Origin: Chryseobacterium sp.
Lineage (GTDB): Bacteria; Bacteroidota; Bacteroidia; Flavobacteriales; Weeksellaceae
Direction of reading: 5' to 3'
Assembly (NCBI GenBank): GCA_031286615.1
Contig: JAITUA010000015.1
Coordinates: 615,132-679,131, forward strand
Length of the DNA stretch: 64,000 nt
In this document: piece by piece, positions 49,649-58,191 of the stretch
How the letters are laid out: each line of letters starts with the position of its first letter
Position numbering within the stretch: the stretch's first letter is position 1
Position numbers and translations under genes: made by a program
The notes under the pieces: model-generated
Told to the model about the DNA's origin: nothing
The model's database searches: none
The model's input: only the letters and a program-made list of their open reading frames with translations

Positions 49649-52510
49649 TTATTTTATATCCAGATCCACGGAGTTTAATCTCAATGAATTCAGAATCACA
49701 GACAGGGAACTGAAGCTCATTGCAGCAGCAGCAATCATCGGTGATAACAGAATTCCAAAGAATGGATACAATAATCCTGCCGCTATCGGAACTCCCAGTA
49801 CATTATAGATAAACGCAAAGAAAAGATTTTCTTTAATGTTTTTGAGAAGCTTTTCACTTAATAATTTCGCTTTTGCAACTCCCAGGATGTCTCCTTTTAG
49901 CAAAGTAATCTCAGCACTTTCAATAGCTACATCCGTTCCTGTTCCCATGGCAATTCCCACATTAGATTGGGCAAGGGCAGGAGAGTCATTGATTCCGTCT
50001 CCGGTCATCGCAACGATCTTACCTTGCTGTTGCAGCCTTTTTACCTCGTTCAGTTTATCTTCCGGAAGACAGTTGGCTTTGAAATGCTTAATTCCTAATT
50101 CATCAGCTACGGCTTTGGCTGTATGCTCATTATCTCCGGTCATCATAATCACATCAATTCCTTCACTTATCAGCTGTTTGACTGCTTTTTTGGAGCTTTC
50201 CTTTATCTTATCCGTAAAGCTGATGAAGCCAAGCACCTGCTGATCCTGTGCGATATAAGAAATGGTATGTGCTTTTGACTGTACTTCCACAGCTTTTTGC
50301 TTTAAACTTTCCGGAATGGTGATCTGATGTGAGGTCAACAGACTTTCGTTTCCTAAATAAGCTGTTTTGCCGTTGATATTTCCTTTTACTCCTTTTCCTG
50401 AAATGTTTTCAAACTGATCCACTTTTTCAGAAGTTATATTTTCTTCTTTTGCTCTTTTTATGACAGCATTGGAAAGCGGATGTTCTGAGTTTTGATTCAA
50501 AGAAAAGGCAAGTTTTAAAATCTGCTGCTGATCTCCGGTTGTTGTTTCAATATATTCTACAGATGGTTTTCCTTCCGTTAAAGTTCCCGTTTTATCCGTG
50601 ATCAAAACATTTACTTTATTCATCTGTTCAAGAGCTTCAGCATTTTTGATCAGAATTCCGTTTTTAGCACCTTTGCCGATTCCAACCATTAAGGACATGG
50701 GAGTTGCCAGCCCTAGAGCACAAGGACATGCTACAATCAAAACAGCAACAGCATTCACGAAAGCAAATAAAGTTCTTTTTCCTTCCGGGCCGAAAAACTG
50801 CCACAGGATAAAAGTAAGTACAGCAATAAGAATTACTATAGGAACAAAAACTTTTGAAACTTTGTCAGTAAGCTTCTGGATTGGCGCTTTACTTCGGCTG
50901 GCTTCATTGACCATTTTAATGATCTGTGAAAGCAGGGTTTCGTCACCTACTTTTTCGGCCTTCATTATAAATACCTGATTACCGTTTATTGTTCCTGAAG
51001 ACACTTTATCATCTACATTCTTTTCAACAGGAACAGGTTCGCCTGTGATCATACTTTCGTCCAGGATAGAATTTCCCTCGGTAATTTTTCCGTCCACAGG
51101 AATTTTTTCACCCGGTTTTACTTTTAATAAATCTCCAATTTTCACCTGAGAAAGCAGTACTTTCTTTTCTTCACCGTTTACCATAAGATTGGCTTCGTCC
51201 GGTGAAAGATTCATTAATTCCTTGATGGCATTACCTGTTTTTTTATGAGCTGCAGCTTCCATTAGCTGGCCTAAAATAACAAGCGTTAAAATCACACAGA
51301 CAGCTTCAAAATACAACGGAATTTCATGATTGTGTCCACGAATTTCATGCGGGATAATGTCCAGAAATACTAACGCCACAATACTGAAAATAAATGCAGC
51401 AGCCACGCCCAGCGCTATAAGGCTGAACATATTGAGATTCCATGTTTTGAAAGAAATCCAACCTCTTTTCAACAGGAACCATCCGGAATAAAACATTACC
51501 GGAAGAGTTAAAGCAAGTTCAATAAACCCCTGAATCTGGTGAGAAAAAGGGAAATTAATAAACATGCCGCCCATTGATAAAATGAAAACCGGAATGGTAA
51601 ATGCCAATGAAGTAATGAACTTTCTCTTTAATATATTATATGTTTCATCCTCTTCATCATCACCGCTATCCGGCATTCTTACGAGATCCATTCCACAGAT
51701 CGGGCAATCTCCCGGTTCATCACGAATGATTTCCGGATGCATAGGACATGTGTATTTTGCAGTTTTCTTTTCCGGATACTTTACCAGATCCATACCGCAG
51801 ACAGGACATCCTACGTTGGAGTCATAGGTTTTATCTCCTTCACAATACATCGGACAGTAATATCTGCCTGCCATTTCATCAGTTACTTTAGGTGCTTCGT
51901 GATTATGGCTGTGGTGATCATGATGGTGAGCGTGGGAATGAGAATGATGCTGGTGTGAACTTCCTTTTTGAACAAGCTCTTCCGTGATTGGCTCTAAATG
52001 CATATGACAGACAGGGCAATCTCCTTTTTCATCATACACTTTATCACCTTCGCAAAACATTGGACAATAGTATTTTCCGATACTGTCTTTAAAATTTTCC
52101 GGAAGGTTGGTTGCAGAAAAGGTTGGCTTATGATTGGGATCTTTGGCTAATTTTTCTTCGATAGGTACAAGATACATTTTGCAGACAGGGCATCTTTCCC
52201 CTTGTTTGAAATATACTTTATCATCTTCGCATTCCATTGGACAATAGTATACAGAAGACGGAGATACCCGGTCCTGAGGTTTTACAAAGGTTTTCTCAGG
52301 ATTATTCGGGTCTTCAAGTCTGTATTTTCCTATTTCTGCCAAAGCATCATTTAAAACTGAAAGTTTTACTCCATGACTGGAAGTAATGGTTGCGGTATTG
52401 TTTTCCAGATTGACATCGGCTTGAACACCCTCAACGCTATTCAGTTGATTTGAAATCTTTTTCTGACAGCCGGAACAGGTCATTCCGAGTATTTTATACT
52501 GTTGTTCCAT
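49649..52510 (-). CDS. Copper-translocating P1B-type ATPase with four small metal-binding domains
   Basis: 953 residues from ATG 52510; an in-frame TTG at 52540 lies in a -7-like box and is rejected. N-terminal HMA domain with GMTCSGC (Cys12, Cys15). Then four short heavy-metal-binding domains: about 88-117 and 147-174 (YYCPMxCE...CPVCxM), a His-rich stretch 186-204, and about 217-246 and 253-280 (TCPMHPE...CPICGM). The pump core has TGEPVP, the metal site [20 protein letters not shown], and [11 protein letters not shown]. It exports copper to the periplasm. An HMA-AraC regulator lies upstream and DUF72 downstream in the operon. No neighbour copper chaperone is seen. Confidence 0.93.
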   Translation of the reverse strand: MEQQYKILGMTCSGCQKKISNQLNSVEGVQADVNLENNTATITSSHGVKLSVLNDALAEIGKYRLEDPNNPEKTFVKPQDRVSPSSVYYCPMECEDDKVYFKQGERCPVCKMYLVPIEEKLAKDPNHKPTFSATNLPENFKDSIGKYYCPMFCEGDKVYDEKGDCPVCHMHLEPITEELVQKGSSHQHHSHSHAHHHDHHSHNHEAPKVTDEMAGRYYCPMYCEGDKTYDSNVGCPVCGMDLVKYPEKKTAKYTCPMHPEIIRDEPGDCPICGMDLVRMPDSGDDEEDETYNILKRKFITSLAFTIPVFILSMGGMFINFPFSHQIQGFIELALTLPVMFYSGWFLLKRGWISFKTWNLNMFSLIALGVAAAFIFSIVALVFLDIIPHEIRGHNHEIPLYFEAVCVILTLVILGQLMEAAAHKKTGNAIKELMNLSPDEANLMVNGEEKKVLLSQVKIGDLLKVKPGEKIPVDGKITEGNSILDESMITGEPVPVEKNVDDKVSSGTINGNQVFIMKAEKVGDETLLSQIIKMVNEASRSKAPIQKLTDKVSKVFVPIVILIAVLTFILWQFFGPEGKRTLFAFVNAVAVLIVACPCALGLATPMSLMVGIGKGAKNGILIKNAEALEQMNKVNVLITDKTGTLTEGKPSVEYIETTTGDQQQILKLAFSLNQNSEHPLSNAVIKRAKEENITSEKVDQFENISGKGVKGNINGKTAYLGNESLLTSHQITIPESLKQKAVEVQSKAHTISYIAQDQQVLGFISFTDKIKESSKKAVKQLISEGIDVIMMTGDNEHTAKAVADELGIKHFKANCLPEDKLNEVKRLQQQGKIVAMTGDGINDSPALAQSNVGIAMGTGTDVAIESAEITLLKGDILGVAKAKLLSEKLLKNIKENLFFAFIYNVLGVPIAAGLLYPFFGILLSPMIAAAAMSFSSLSVILNSLRLNSVDLDIK

Positions 52511-52592
52511 GATTCTTAAATTTATACTACAAATTTCCAAAATGGAAAGCTAAGGTTGTTATAAATTTAAGGATAATAGTTATAAAATTAGG

Positions 52593-52680
52593 TGAGGATG
52601 GGATGAGGGTTTTAGAGTTTTAGAGTTTGAGGGTTTGAGGGTTTTTAGAGTAGGAGGGGTGAGAGTAGGAGGATTTGTAA
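52593..52680. repeat. Short G/T-rich tandem repeat (GAGTTT/GAGGGTTT)
   Basis: Runs of GAGGGTTTTAGAGTTT, TAGAGTTTGAGGGTTT and GAGGGTTT precede GAGTAGGAGG units. Related in motif to the tract at 25831-25886. It sits between the regulator gene and the ATPase gene. Confidence 0.65.
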
Positions 52681-52733
52681 GAGAGATAGGAATATTTAAC
52701 TTCTTCACTCATAAACCCACAAGCAGTCTTACT

Positions 52734-53294
52734 TTATAGATTGTCAAGTGCTTTGCGGTTGTGTTCTTTAAGTTTTTTGAATTCAGTAGGGGTAAATCCG
52801 GTTATATTCCTGAATTGGGAAGAAAGATGCTGAACACTTTTATAGCCAAGTTTTCCGGCAATTTCGGTAAGATTGAATTCATTGTAGAGAAGAAGTTCTT
52901 TTACTTTTTCAATTTTCTGAAGAATAAAGAACTGTTCTAAGGTGATATTTTCGTTTTGTGAAAATGTTTTTGAAAGTGAACTGTAATCCTTATGGAGTTT
53001 TGAACTTAAAAATTCTGAAAGCAGAAAGTCCTCAGCAATATCGAGACTGCTGATCTTTATAATGATCAGGTTCTTGATTTTTTCAACCACCTGATGTGCA
53101 GAATCCATGATTCTTTCAAAACCTGTATCAAGCAGTTCTTTTTCTATGGCCTGCATTTTTTCAGGCAAAACTTCAGTTTCTGTTTCGGCTTCACCCAATA
53201 AAACGGCAATTGTTTTTACCCCTGCATTATGGAATATATTCTCTACTGCCGCAATGCACCTGTTGCAGACCATGTTTTTTATGAAAATTTTCAT
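52734..53294 (-). CDS. AraC-type regulator with N-terminal metal-binding motif
   Basis: 186 residues. The N-terminal 70 residues look like a heavy-metal-associated domain: MVCNRCIAAVENIFHNAGV has the CxxC metal site (Cys10, Cys13) in the HMA position and predicted beta-alpha-beta layout. A linker follows, then an AraC C-terminal domain with two HTH motifs (EQFFILQKIEKVKELLLY, NLTEIAGKLGYKSVQHLSSQFRNITGFTP, cited as GKLGYKSVQHLSSQFRN and GFTPTEFK). It is the classic AraC signature. It lies upstream of the copper ATPase gene on the same strand and overlaps the thioesterase gene by 4 bases (ATGA). Inference: it senses copper(I) through the CxxC and activates the ATPase. Confidence 0.85.
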   Translation of the reverse strand: MKIFIKNMVCNRCIAAVENIFHNAGVKTIAVLLGEAETETEVLPEKMQAIEKELLDTGFERIMDSAHQVVEKIKNLIIIKISSLDIAEDFLLSEFLSSKLHKDYSSLSKTFSQNENITLEQFFILQKIEKVKELLLYNEFNLTEIAGKLGYKSVQHLSSQFRNITGFTPTEFKKLKEHNRKALDNL

Positions 53295-53686
53295 AGACTG
53301 TTGTTTAACCTGTCTTTTACGAATTCAATCTGGGTTTTGCCATGAGGAGAAGGGTTGCCTTCCGCATCCAGGTTTACCATTACGATTTTTTCTACCGTAA
53401 TAATAGTTTGATGGGTCATTTTATTTCGCACATCACATCTTAAAGTAACAGAAGAAGAACCGAAATGAGTTGCCTCAATTCCTATTTCTATAATATCACC
53501 CTGCTTTGCAGAACTTACGAAATTAATTTCTGAAATAAACTTCGTCACTACTTTTGTATTTTCCAATTGGATAATGGCATACAGTGCTGCTTCTTCATCG
53601 ATCCATTGAAGGAGTCTTCCTCCAAAAAGAGAGTGATTAGGATTCAAGTCTTCAGGTTTTACCCATTTTCTGGTATGGTAGTTCAT
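53291..53686 (-). CDS. Hotdog-fold acyl-CoA thioesterase (YciA-like)
   Basis: 131 residues, a single hotdog domain of the acyl-CoA hydrolase (ACOT/YciA) type. NPNHSLFGGRLLQWIDEEAALYA is the HGG..LxxxDE-like active-site helix (FGGRLLQWIDE), followed by FVSSAKQGDIIEIG and CDVRNKMTHQTIITVEK. It hydrolyses acyl-CoA; chain preference is unknown. It is translationally coupled to the HMA-AraC regulator by an ATGA overlap, though a functional link is not evident. Confidence 0.85.
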   Translation of the reverse strand: MNYHTRKWVKPEDLNPNHSLFGGRLLQWIDEEAALYAIIQLENTKVVTKFISEINFVSSAKQGDIIEIGIEATHFGSSSVTLRCDVRNKMTHQTIITVEKIVMVNLDAEGNPSPHGKTQIEFVKDRLNNSL

Positions 53687-53783
53687 ATCTTTTAATAATT
53701 TGTACTACAAATTTAGTGTTAAAAGCTGATGTTTTCAAAAGAATAGCATTTATTGATCTGAAAATTGCGATTCATTTTCTCAA

Positions 53784-54197
53784 TCATTTTCTTTTGGAGC
53801 GCATCGCTTTTGCTTTTGTAACAGAAGAGTCATTCAATAGCGTTTGATATTCTTTACTTTCTACGGGAAATAAAGCAACTTTTCCTTCTGAGTTATGATG
53901 GAATCCAAATCCATATTTTTTCGCAAGGGGAGAGCAACGGAGACATGGTTGACCTTTGGAATAGAATTTTTCTCTTTCTTTCTGTTTTTCATGTTCTGAA
54001 ATATCATTTTTAATGGCATAACACTCAAAAATAATATCATCCGATGAATATTGATAAGGATTCTTTATCAGTTTCTCGTATTGAATGCTGGCAATTGTTT
54101 TTTCTTTTTTCTCAGGAGGAATCTGAGCCTGGGAAACAGGGCAGTCTTCGGCTGCTTCAATAAAGGTATTGGTGTAATTAGTAGTGTGCTGTTTCAT
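53784..54197 (-). CDS. DUF6157-family protein
   Basis: 137 residues. Opens MKQHTTNYTNTFIEAAEDCPV and continues ASIQYEKLIKNPYQYSSDDIIFE and GQPCLRCSPLAKKYGFGFHHNSEGKVALFPVESKEY, the layout of DUF6157 proteins common in Bacteroidota and Firmicutes. A CxRC pair (CLRC) might bind metal. Basic C-terminus (KAKAMRSKRK). No signal peptide, no known function. Monocistronic. Confidence 0.78.
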   Translation of the reverse strand: MKQHTTNYTNTFIEAAEDCPVSQAQIPPEKKEKTIASIQYEKLIKNPYQYSSDDIIFECYAIKNDISEHEKQKEREKFYSKGQPCLRCSPLAKKYGFGFHHNSEGKVALFPVESKEYQTLLNDSSVTKAKAMRSKRK

Positions 54198-54463
54198 AAT
54201 TGATTTTTTATTAAATCAGATAGCTGGGAGCCTACAAATAGAATACTATCTTATGGAGTATCAAAGTTATAGATGTTAAATATCTTTTCTATTTAAAAAA
54301 AATTAATTAATTTTATAATAATGGAATTTATACATGTAATTACTTGTAAATCAGTATTTTTTATTATGTGTAGATTGTTTTTGACTTTAGAGATTCAACA
54401 TAATGTGAGAAATATTAAAAAAAAGCTTTGATTTGAAATTTTTAATTGTATCTTGCATACGTT
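54198..54463. other. Intergenic stretch upstream of the RRM gene
   Basis: AT-rich gap with no ORF, repeat or hairpin I would trust; the RRM gene promoter lies at its right end. Confidence 0.5.
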
Positions 54464-54471
54464 TATATTTG
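54464..54471 (+). promoter_or_regulatory. Promoter -7 box of the RRM gene, long leader
   Basis: TATATTTG, exact TAnnTTTG, 78 bases before the ATG, implying an AT-rich leader of about 70 bases. A TTG lies about 15 bases upstream. Long leaders are common for cold-regulated RNA-binding proteins. Confidence 0.5.
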
Positions 54472-54549
54472 GAATCAATATTTGTTCATTAATTTATGTT
54501 GTTTTTCTTTTATATACCAAATTTTTATTAATTTTTTAATTTATTCAAA

Positions 54550-54915
54550 ATGAACATTTTTGTTTCAAACATCAATTACGCAACTAAAGAGTATGAGTTG
54601 CACGATCTATTCGCAGAATTTGGTGATGTATCATCAGCTAAAATCGTTACAGACAGAGAAACTGGTCGTTCTAGAGGTTTCGGTTTCGTAGAGATGGGTG
54701 ATGAAGAAGGACAGCAGGCTATTGAAGCTCTTAATCAAAAAGAATTCAACGGAAAAGCTCTAAACGTATCTGAGGCTAAGCCTAGAGAAGAAAAACCAAG
54801 AAGAAGCTTCGACAACAACCGTGGCGGAGGTTATGGTGGTGGTAACAACAACCGTGGCGGTGGCTATGGCGGTGGTAACAACAACCGTGGCGGAGGCGGC
54901 GGAAATCGTTGGTAA
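54550..54915 (+). CDS. RRM RNA-binding protein with Gly-Asn-Arg-rich tail
   Basis: 121 residues. One RRM fold (1-80): RNP2 is MNIFVSNINYATKEYEL and RNP1 is RSRGFGFVEM. The tail (about 88-121) is RSFDNNRGGGYGGGNNNRGG-type repeats, a low-complexity RGG-like stretch. These small glycine-rich RRM proteins, frequent in cyanobacteria and Bacteroidota, bind single-stranded RNA and often respond to cold. The repeat units in DNA (GGTGGTAACAACAACCGTGG type) are nearly identical, so copy number may vary between strains. Followed by a clear terminator. Confidence 0.93.
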   Translation: MNIFVSNINYATKEYELHDLFAEFGDVSSAKIVTDRETGRSRGFGFVEMGDEEGQQAIEALNQKEFNGKALNVSEAKPREEKPRRSFDNNRGGGYGGGNNNRGGGYGGGNNNRGGGGGNRW

Positions 54916-54923
54916 AAAATATG

Positions 54924-54947
54924 AAGCGGCTTTAAGCCGCTTTTTTT
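54924..54947 (+). terminator. Terminator of the RRM gene
   Basis: Palindrome AAGCGGCTT-T-AAGCCGCTT followed by TTTTTTTATG. Confidence 0.85.
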
Positions 54948-55054
54948 ATGCAATTTAATTTCCAGTAAATCATTTGATTAGAGTTTTGTATTGAAATATT
55001 GAAGTGTTTTGGCATAATTTTAGAAAATTATCAATCAATCAAAAAGTAATTATA

Positions 55055-55813
55055 ATGAAAAAACATTTATTAGCATTAATGATGGTGTTTGGCGGATTAT
55101 TAATCAATGCACAAAGCATTTATGCAGGACAGACATTAAGACAGGACAAAAAATACTGGGCAGATAATAATGAGTATTATCTGATCTTTCAGAATGATGG
55201 AAACCTCGTTTTTTATAACAGATCCGGTGCTCCTGCATGGGAATCAAAAACTACCAACAGAGGCGTAAGAGCAATTTTTCAGGAAGATGGTAATCTGGTA
55301 GTATATTCACGTGGAAACGGAGTTGCTTTCAGTTCAAATACTGATGGTAAAGGAGCTAACAAATTATCCGTTCAGGATGATGGTAATCTTGTTATTTATA
55401 ATGGCTCTAACCCTTTGTGGGCATCTAAAGGCGGTATCAGGAATAATAATGGCTGGGGTAATCGTGACCGTTACGGCAGCAAAGATTATGTGTCAACAGG
55501 TTACAGATTCCGTAAGGATGCAAAACTGTATTCTTCAGACGGACGTTATTATCTGGTATTTCAGGATGATGGTAATCTTGTTTTGGCTAATAGAAACGGG
55601 AATGCTATCTGGGCTACGGCAACTGATAATAGAGGAAGCAAAGCTGAATTTCAGGGTGACGGAAATCTGGTAGTATATGATTCTTATAACAGAGCTGTTT
55701 GGAGTTCAAATACAGAGAACAGAGGTGCTACAAAACTTACAGTACAAAATGACGGAAACCTTGTGATCTATAGTAGAAACTCCCCATTATGGAGTTCAGG
55801 AACTAATAGATAA
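55055..55813 (+). CDS. Secreted tandem B-lectin (mannose-binding type) protein
   Basis: 252 residues from ATG 55055; a GTG-initiated longer frame (55004) would put extra residues before an obvious signal peptide MKKHLLALMMVFGGLLINAQ and is rejected. Two bulb-type lectin domains follow (about 22-130 and 145-252). Each holds three QxDGNLVxY units: FQNDGNLVFY, FQEDGNLVVY and VQDDGNLVIY in domain 1; FQDDGNLVLA, FQGDGNLVVY and VQNDGNLVIY in domain 2. A Gly-Asn-Arg linker (RNNNGWGNRD) joins them. Such domains bind mannose or act as bacteriocins in some bacteria. Role here unknown. No T9SS tail. Confidence 0.88.
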   Translation: MKKHLLALMMVFGGLLINAQSIYAGQTLRQDKKYWADNNEYYLIFQNDGNLVFYNRSGAPAWESKTTNRGVRAIFQEDGNLVVYSRGNGVAFSSNTDGKGANKLSVQDDGNLVIYNGSNPLWASKGGIRNNNGWGNRDRYGSKDYVSTGYRFRKDAKLYSSDGRYYLVFQDDGNLVLANRNGNAIWATATDNRGSKAEFQGDGNLVVYDSYNRAVWSSNTENRGATKLTVQNDGNLVIYSRNSPLWSSGTNR

Positions 55814-55833
55814 AACATTTTTATATACAATAA

Positions 55834-55864
55834 AAAAAGACTGTCCTTGCGGCAGTCTTTTTTT
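55834..55864. terminator. Terminator between the lectin and DUF4153 genes
   Basis: Ten-bp stem AAAAAGACTG/CAGTCTTTTT with loop TCCTTGCGG, A- and T-rich on both sides, between convergent genes. Confidence 0.82.
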
Positions 55865-55870
55865 GATCTT

Positions 55871-57655
55871 TTATTTTAATCTTATCAGGATGTAAACATC
55901 CTCATAATAAATGCTGGCAAGCTCATCATCAGAATTTTTTTCTTTTGTAATTTCACTGAAAATAACCTTAACATGGTACTTGCCTAAATCAGACTCCATT
56001 GCTATATCAGGAACTTTTACGGTGCCGTTTTTATTTTTGTTTTTTTCAAACAGCTGAATGATCTGCGGTCCGAAATCTACTTCTTCTTTAGAATTTAATC
56101 TCAGTATCAACGAAGATTTATCAGTCAGCTGATCGATAAGTTCGAACTGATCTTCATTCAGTTTTTGCGGATCTCTGCTGTAACGGTGGAAAGAAAGTAG
56201 GTATTGATAGTTTTCGATTCCTATAATTTGTTTTTCGGGAATGAGAACAATCCTGTTCAGCTCATAAGGTTTATTTTTAACCGTGATATTTACATCCGAA
56301 AATTTATTTTGAATAGTATAATTAACGCTGTAAAATGTACCTTTTTCAATGTCGTCTGATAATTCAGCCTGATCTTTCTGATTCAGGAGATTTGATAAAA
56401 ACTCACCTTGCTTTCTCTCTGCCAGAAATTCAAATTTATCAGCAATTTCATTACGGACTGTATCTGTCACTTTTTTATTAAAATTAATTTTACCGGCACT
56501 GATTAACTGATTTTGATTTAAAATATTCATCAGCTCTGCTTTCTGGCTTCTCTTGGCAACACTGAAAGCATTGAGATAAGGAAAGATTAAAGCAAAAACT
56601 CCAAATAAAAATAAGCTGACCGGAATAAATTTTATAGTTGCCTTTCTGTTAAAAATGAAGTAAACAACAATACTCAACAGCCAAAGAGCGAGAAGGAAAA
56701 CGAAATATCTCGGTTCTGTATAGCCATATTCCAGGATTCTTGTGAAAATAGCGGTGAAAAGCAGGATGATCAAAGGAACAATGGTATAATAAAATGCTTT
56801 TGAAAATACCTTAACCCACGATTTTGCATTTTCTTCCTTTAATGGATGAACCAGAAGCAACGCCAGGATCCCAACAATGCTGTAGGCCAGGACAAGATAA
56901 GAAACCCAGCCTCTTGGAAGCTGCCAGTTGATCAAGATCTTAAAAGAATAAAAATAAAGAATTGCTACATAAATAAGCAGCAACGGGATTAAGATAAACT
57001 GAGTGAAAAACTTTAAAACAACAGGATATGTCCCATCTTTTTCAAGATTATTTAAACCTTTGTCATTAAATAAAAGGAAAATAAAACTGCTCCCGAAAAT
57101 TGCCAGAACAAAAAAAGTATCTGTATAAAGTCTGTGATGGAAATTAAAATCAAAAAGTTTATCAACGGCTAAAATAGCTAATTCAACTCCGCCGGTCAAA
57201 ACCCCTGTGAATACAAGGGTAAGAAAGAAATTGATGAAAAGATTTTTGTTGTATTGCCAGAATCTGAGTTCTCTGTCTTTTTGAAGAAACGGAACAAAAG
57301 AAACCAATAAATGGGAGAGAAGAGCCGTAACTGCAATGATATAAGTATAGACCTCGGTAAAATTATTCTTTTTATCAGGCAGGATACAATAGAAGCCAAT
57401 AAGAAAAGCAACACCACATAATTGTAATAGTAATTCTTTTCCGACTCTCTGTGATGCCATTTTCAGAGCAAACATCAGTGAAATTCCGAGGCAGGCACAA
57501 ATCGTGAATTTAATATATGTTGTAACTTCTTCAAGCTCTGTTTCAGCAATGCAAATGGCCCCGATTGCAGCTAATAAAGCCACTGCCAGAACCATCGGAT
57601 AGCGGAAGATGACTTCATTAGCCCGGCTTAATGTTTCCTGGAATTTTGTTTTCAT
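55871..57655 (-). CDS. DUF4153 membrane protein
   Basis: 594 residues. About twelve hydrophobic helices fill residues 1-370, including FRYPMVLAVALLAAIGAI near the N-terminus and NLFINFFLTLVFTGVLTGGVELAI. A C-terminal domain of 200 residues is soluble and probably extracytoplasmic (KKVTDTVRNEIADKFEFLAERKQ, YQYLLSFHRYSRD). This matches DUF4153, a widespread integral membrane family of unknown function in Bacteroidota. It starts 24 bases after the BlaI-type regulator gene and is the last gene of a three-gene operon. Confidence 0.8.
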   Translation of the reverse strand: MKTKFQETLSRANEVIFRYPMVLAVALLAAIGAICIAETELEEVTTYIKFTICACLGISLMFALKMASQRVGKELLLQLCGVAFLIGFYCILPDKKNNFTEVYTYIIAVTALLSHLLVSFVPFLQKDRELRFWQYNKNLFINFFLTLVFTGVLTGGVELAILAVDKLFDFNFHHRLYTDTFFVLAIFGSSFIFLLFNDKGLNNLEKDGTYPVVLKFFTQFILIPLLLIYVAILYFYSFKILINWQLPRGWVSYLVLAYSIVGILALLLVHPLKEENAKSWVKVFSKAFYYTIVPLIILLFTAIFTRILEYGYTEPRYFVFLLALWLLSIVVYFIFNRKATIKFIPVSLFLFGVFALIFPYLNAFSVAKRSQKAELMNILNQNQLISAGKINFNKKVTDTVRNEIADKFEFLAERKQGEFLSNLLNQKDQAELSDDIEKGTFYSVNYTIQNKFSDVNITVKNKPYELNRIVLIPEKQIIGIENYQYLLSFHRYSRDPQKLNEDQFELIDQLTDKSSLILRLNSKEEVDFGPQIIQLFEKNKNKNGTVKVPDIAMESDLGKYHVKVIFSEITKEKNSDDELASIYYEDVYILIRLK

Positions 57656-57679
57656 GATTTGGTGTTTTTGAGGTTAAGA

Positions 57680-58183
57680 TTAATCTTTTTTCTTCTTTTT
57701 CTTTTTGTCCTTCTCCTTCTCCTTCTCCTTTTCTTTCTCTTTTCCTTTGGTCTTCTTCTCTTTTTTAGGACTTAAGATTTCTTCAGCAATTTCAAACTTT
57801 GGTTCTTCAACTTTTGCTGGCTTTATTTCGATTTTCAGATCAAAATGACCTTTCATATCTTCCTGAGAAATTAATTTTTCGCTTAATAAAAGCTCCAGGA
57901 TTTCCTTCCCTGAATTATTAAAAAAGTTATGCGAAAGTTCTTTCAACAGAAATTTTTTATATCCTTCCAAAGGAACAAGTACTGTGTATTTGAAAATTCT
58001 TCCTTCTTTTATGGTGGATAGATAGCCTTTCTCAACCAATATTTTCAAATAAGTGGAAACTGTATTCTGGTGTGGTTTAGGTTCCGGATGCTGCTCCATA
58101 ACGTCCTTCAGATAGAAAGATTCCATTTTCCAAAACAGCTTCATAAAGTTTTCTTCTGCGGCAGTAAGATGATTTATTTTCAT
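57680..58183 (-). CDS. BlaI/MecI-type transcription regulator with Lys/Glu-rich tail
   Basis: 167 residues from ATG 58183 (MKINHLTAAEENF). A longer frame from 58333 overlaps the PAP2 gene and is rejected. BlaI-type winged helix at about 1-75: LTAAEENFMKLFWKMESFYLKDVM, NTVSTYLKILVEKGYLSTIKEGRIFKY (core HQNTVSTYLKILVEKGYL). About 80-125 is the dimerisation region. The final about 28 residues are nearly all Lys and Glu, encoded by a repetitive CTTTTC/CTCCTT-type tract and absent from normal BlaI. No BlaR1 protease gene is adjacent. It probably represses its own operon (PAP2-regulator-DUF4153). Confidence 0.85.
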   Translation of the reverse strand: MKINHLTAAEENFMKLFWKMESFYLKDVMEQHPEPKPHQNTVSTYLKILVEKGYLSTIKEGRIFKYTVLVPLEGYKKFLLKELSHNFFNNSGKEILELLLSEKLISQEDMKGHFDLKIEIKPAKVEEPKFEIAEEILSPKKEKKTKGKEKEKEKEKEKDKKKKKKKD

Positions 58184-58191
58184 AGAGTATT

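Noticed and set aside
55004-55054. N-terminal extension of the lectin protein from GTG
   Set aside because: A clean signal peptide begins at ATG 55055.
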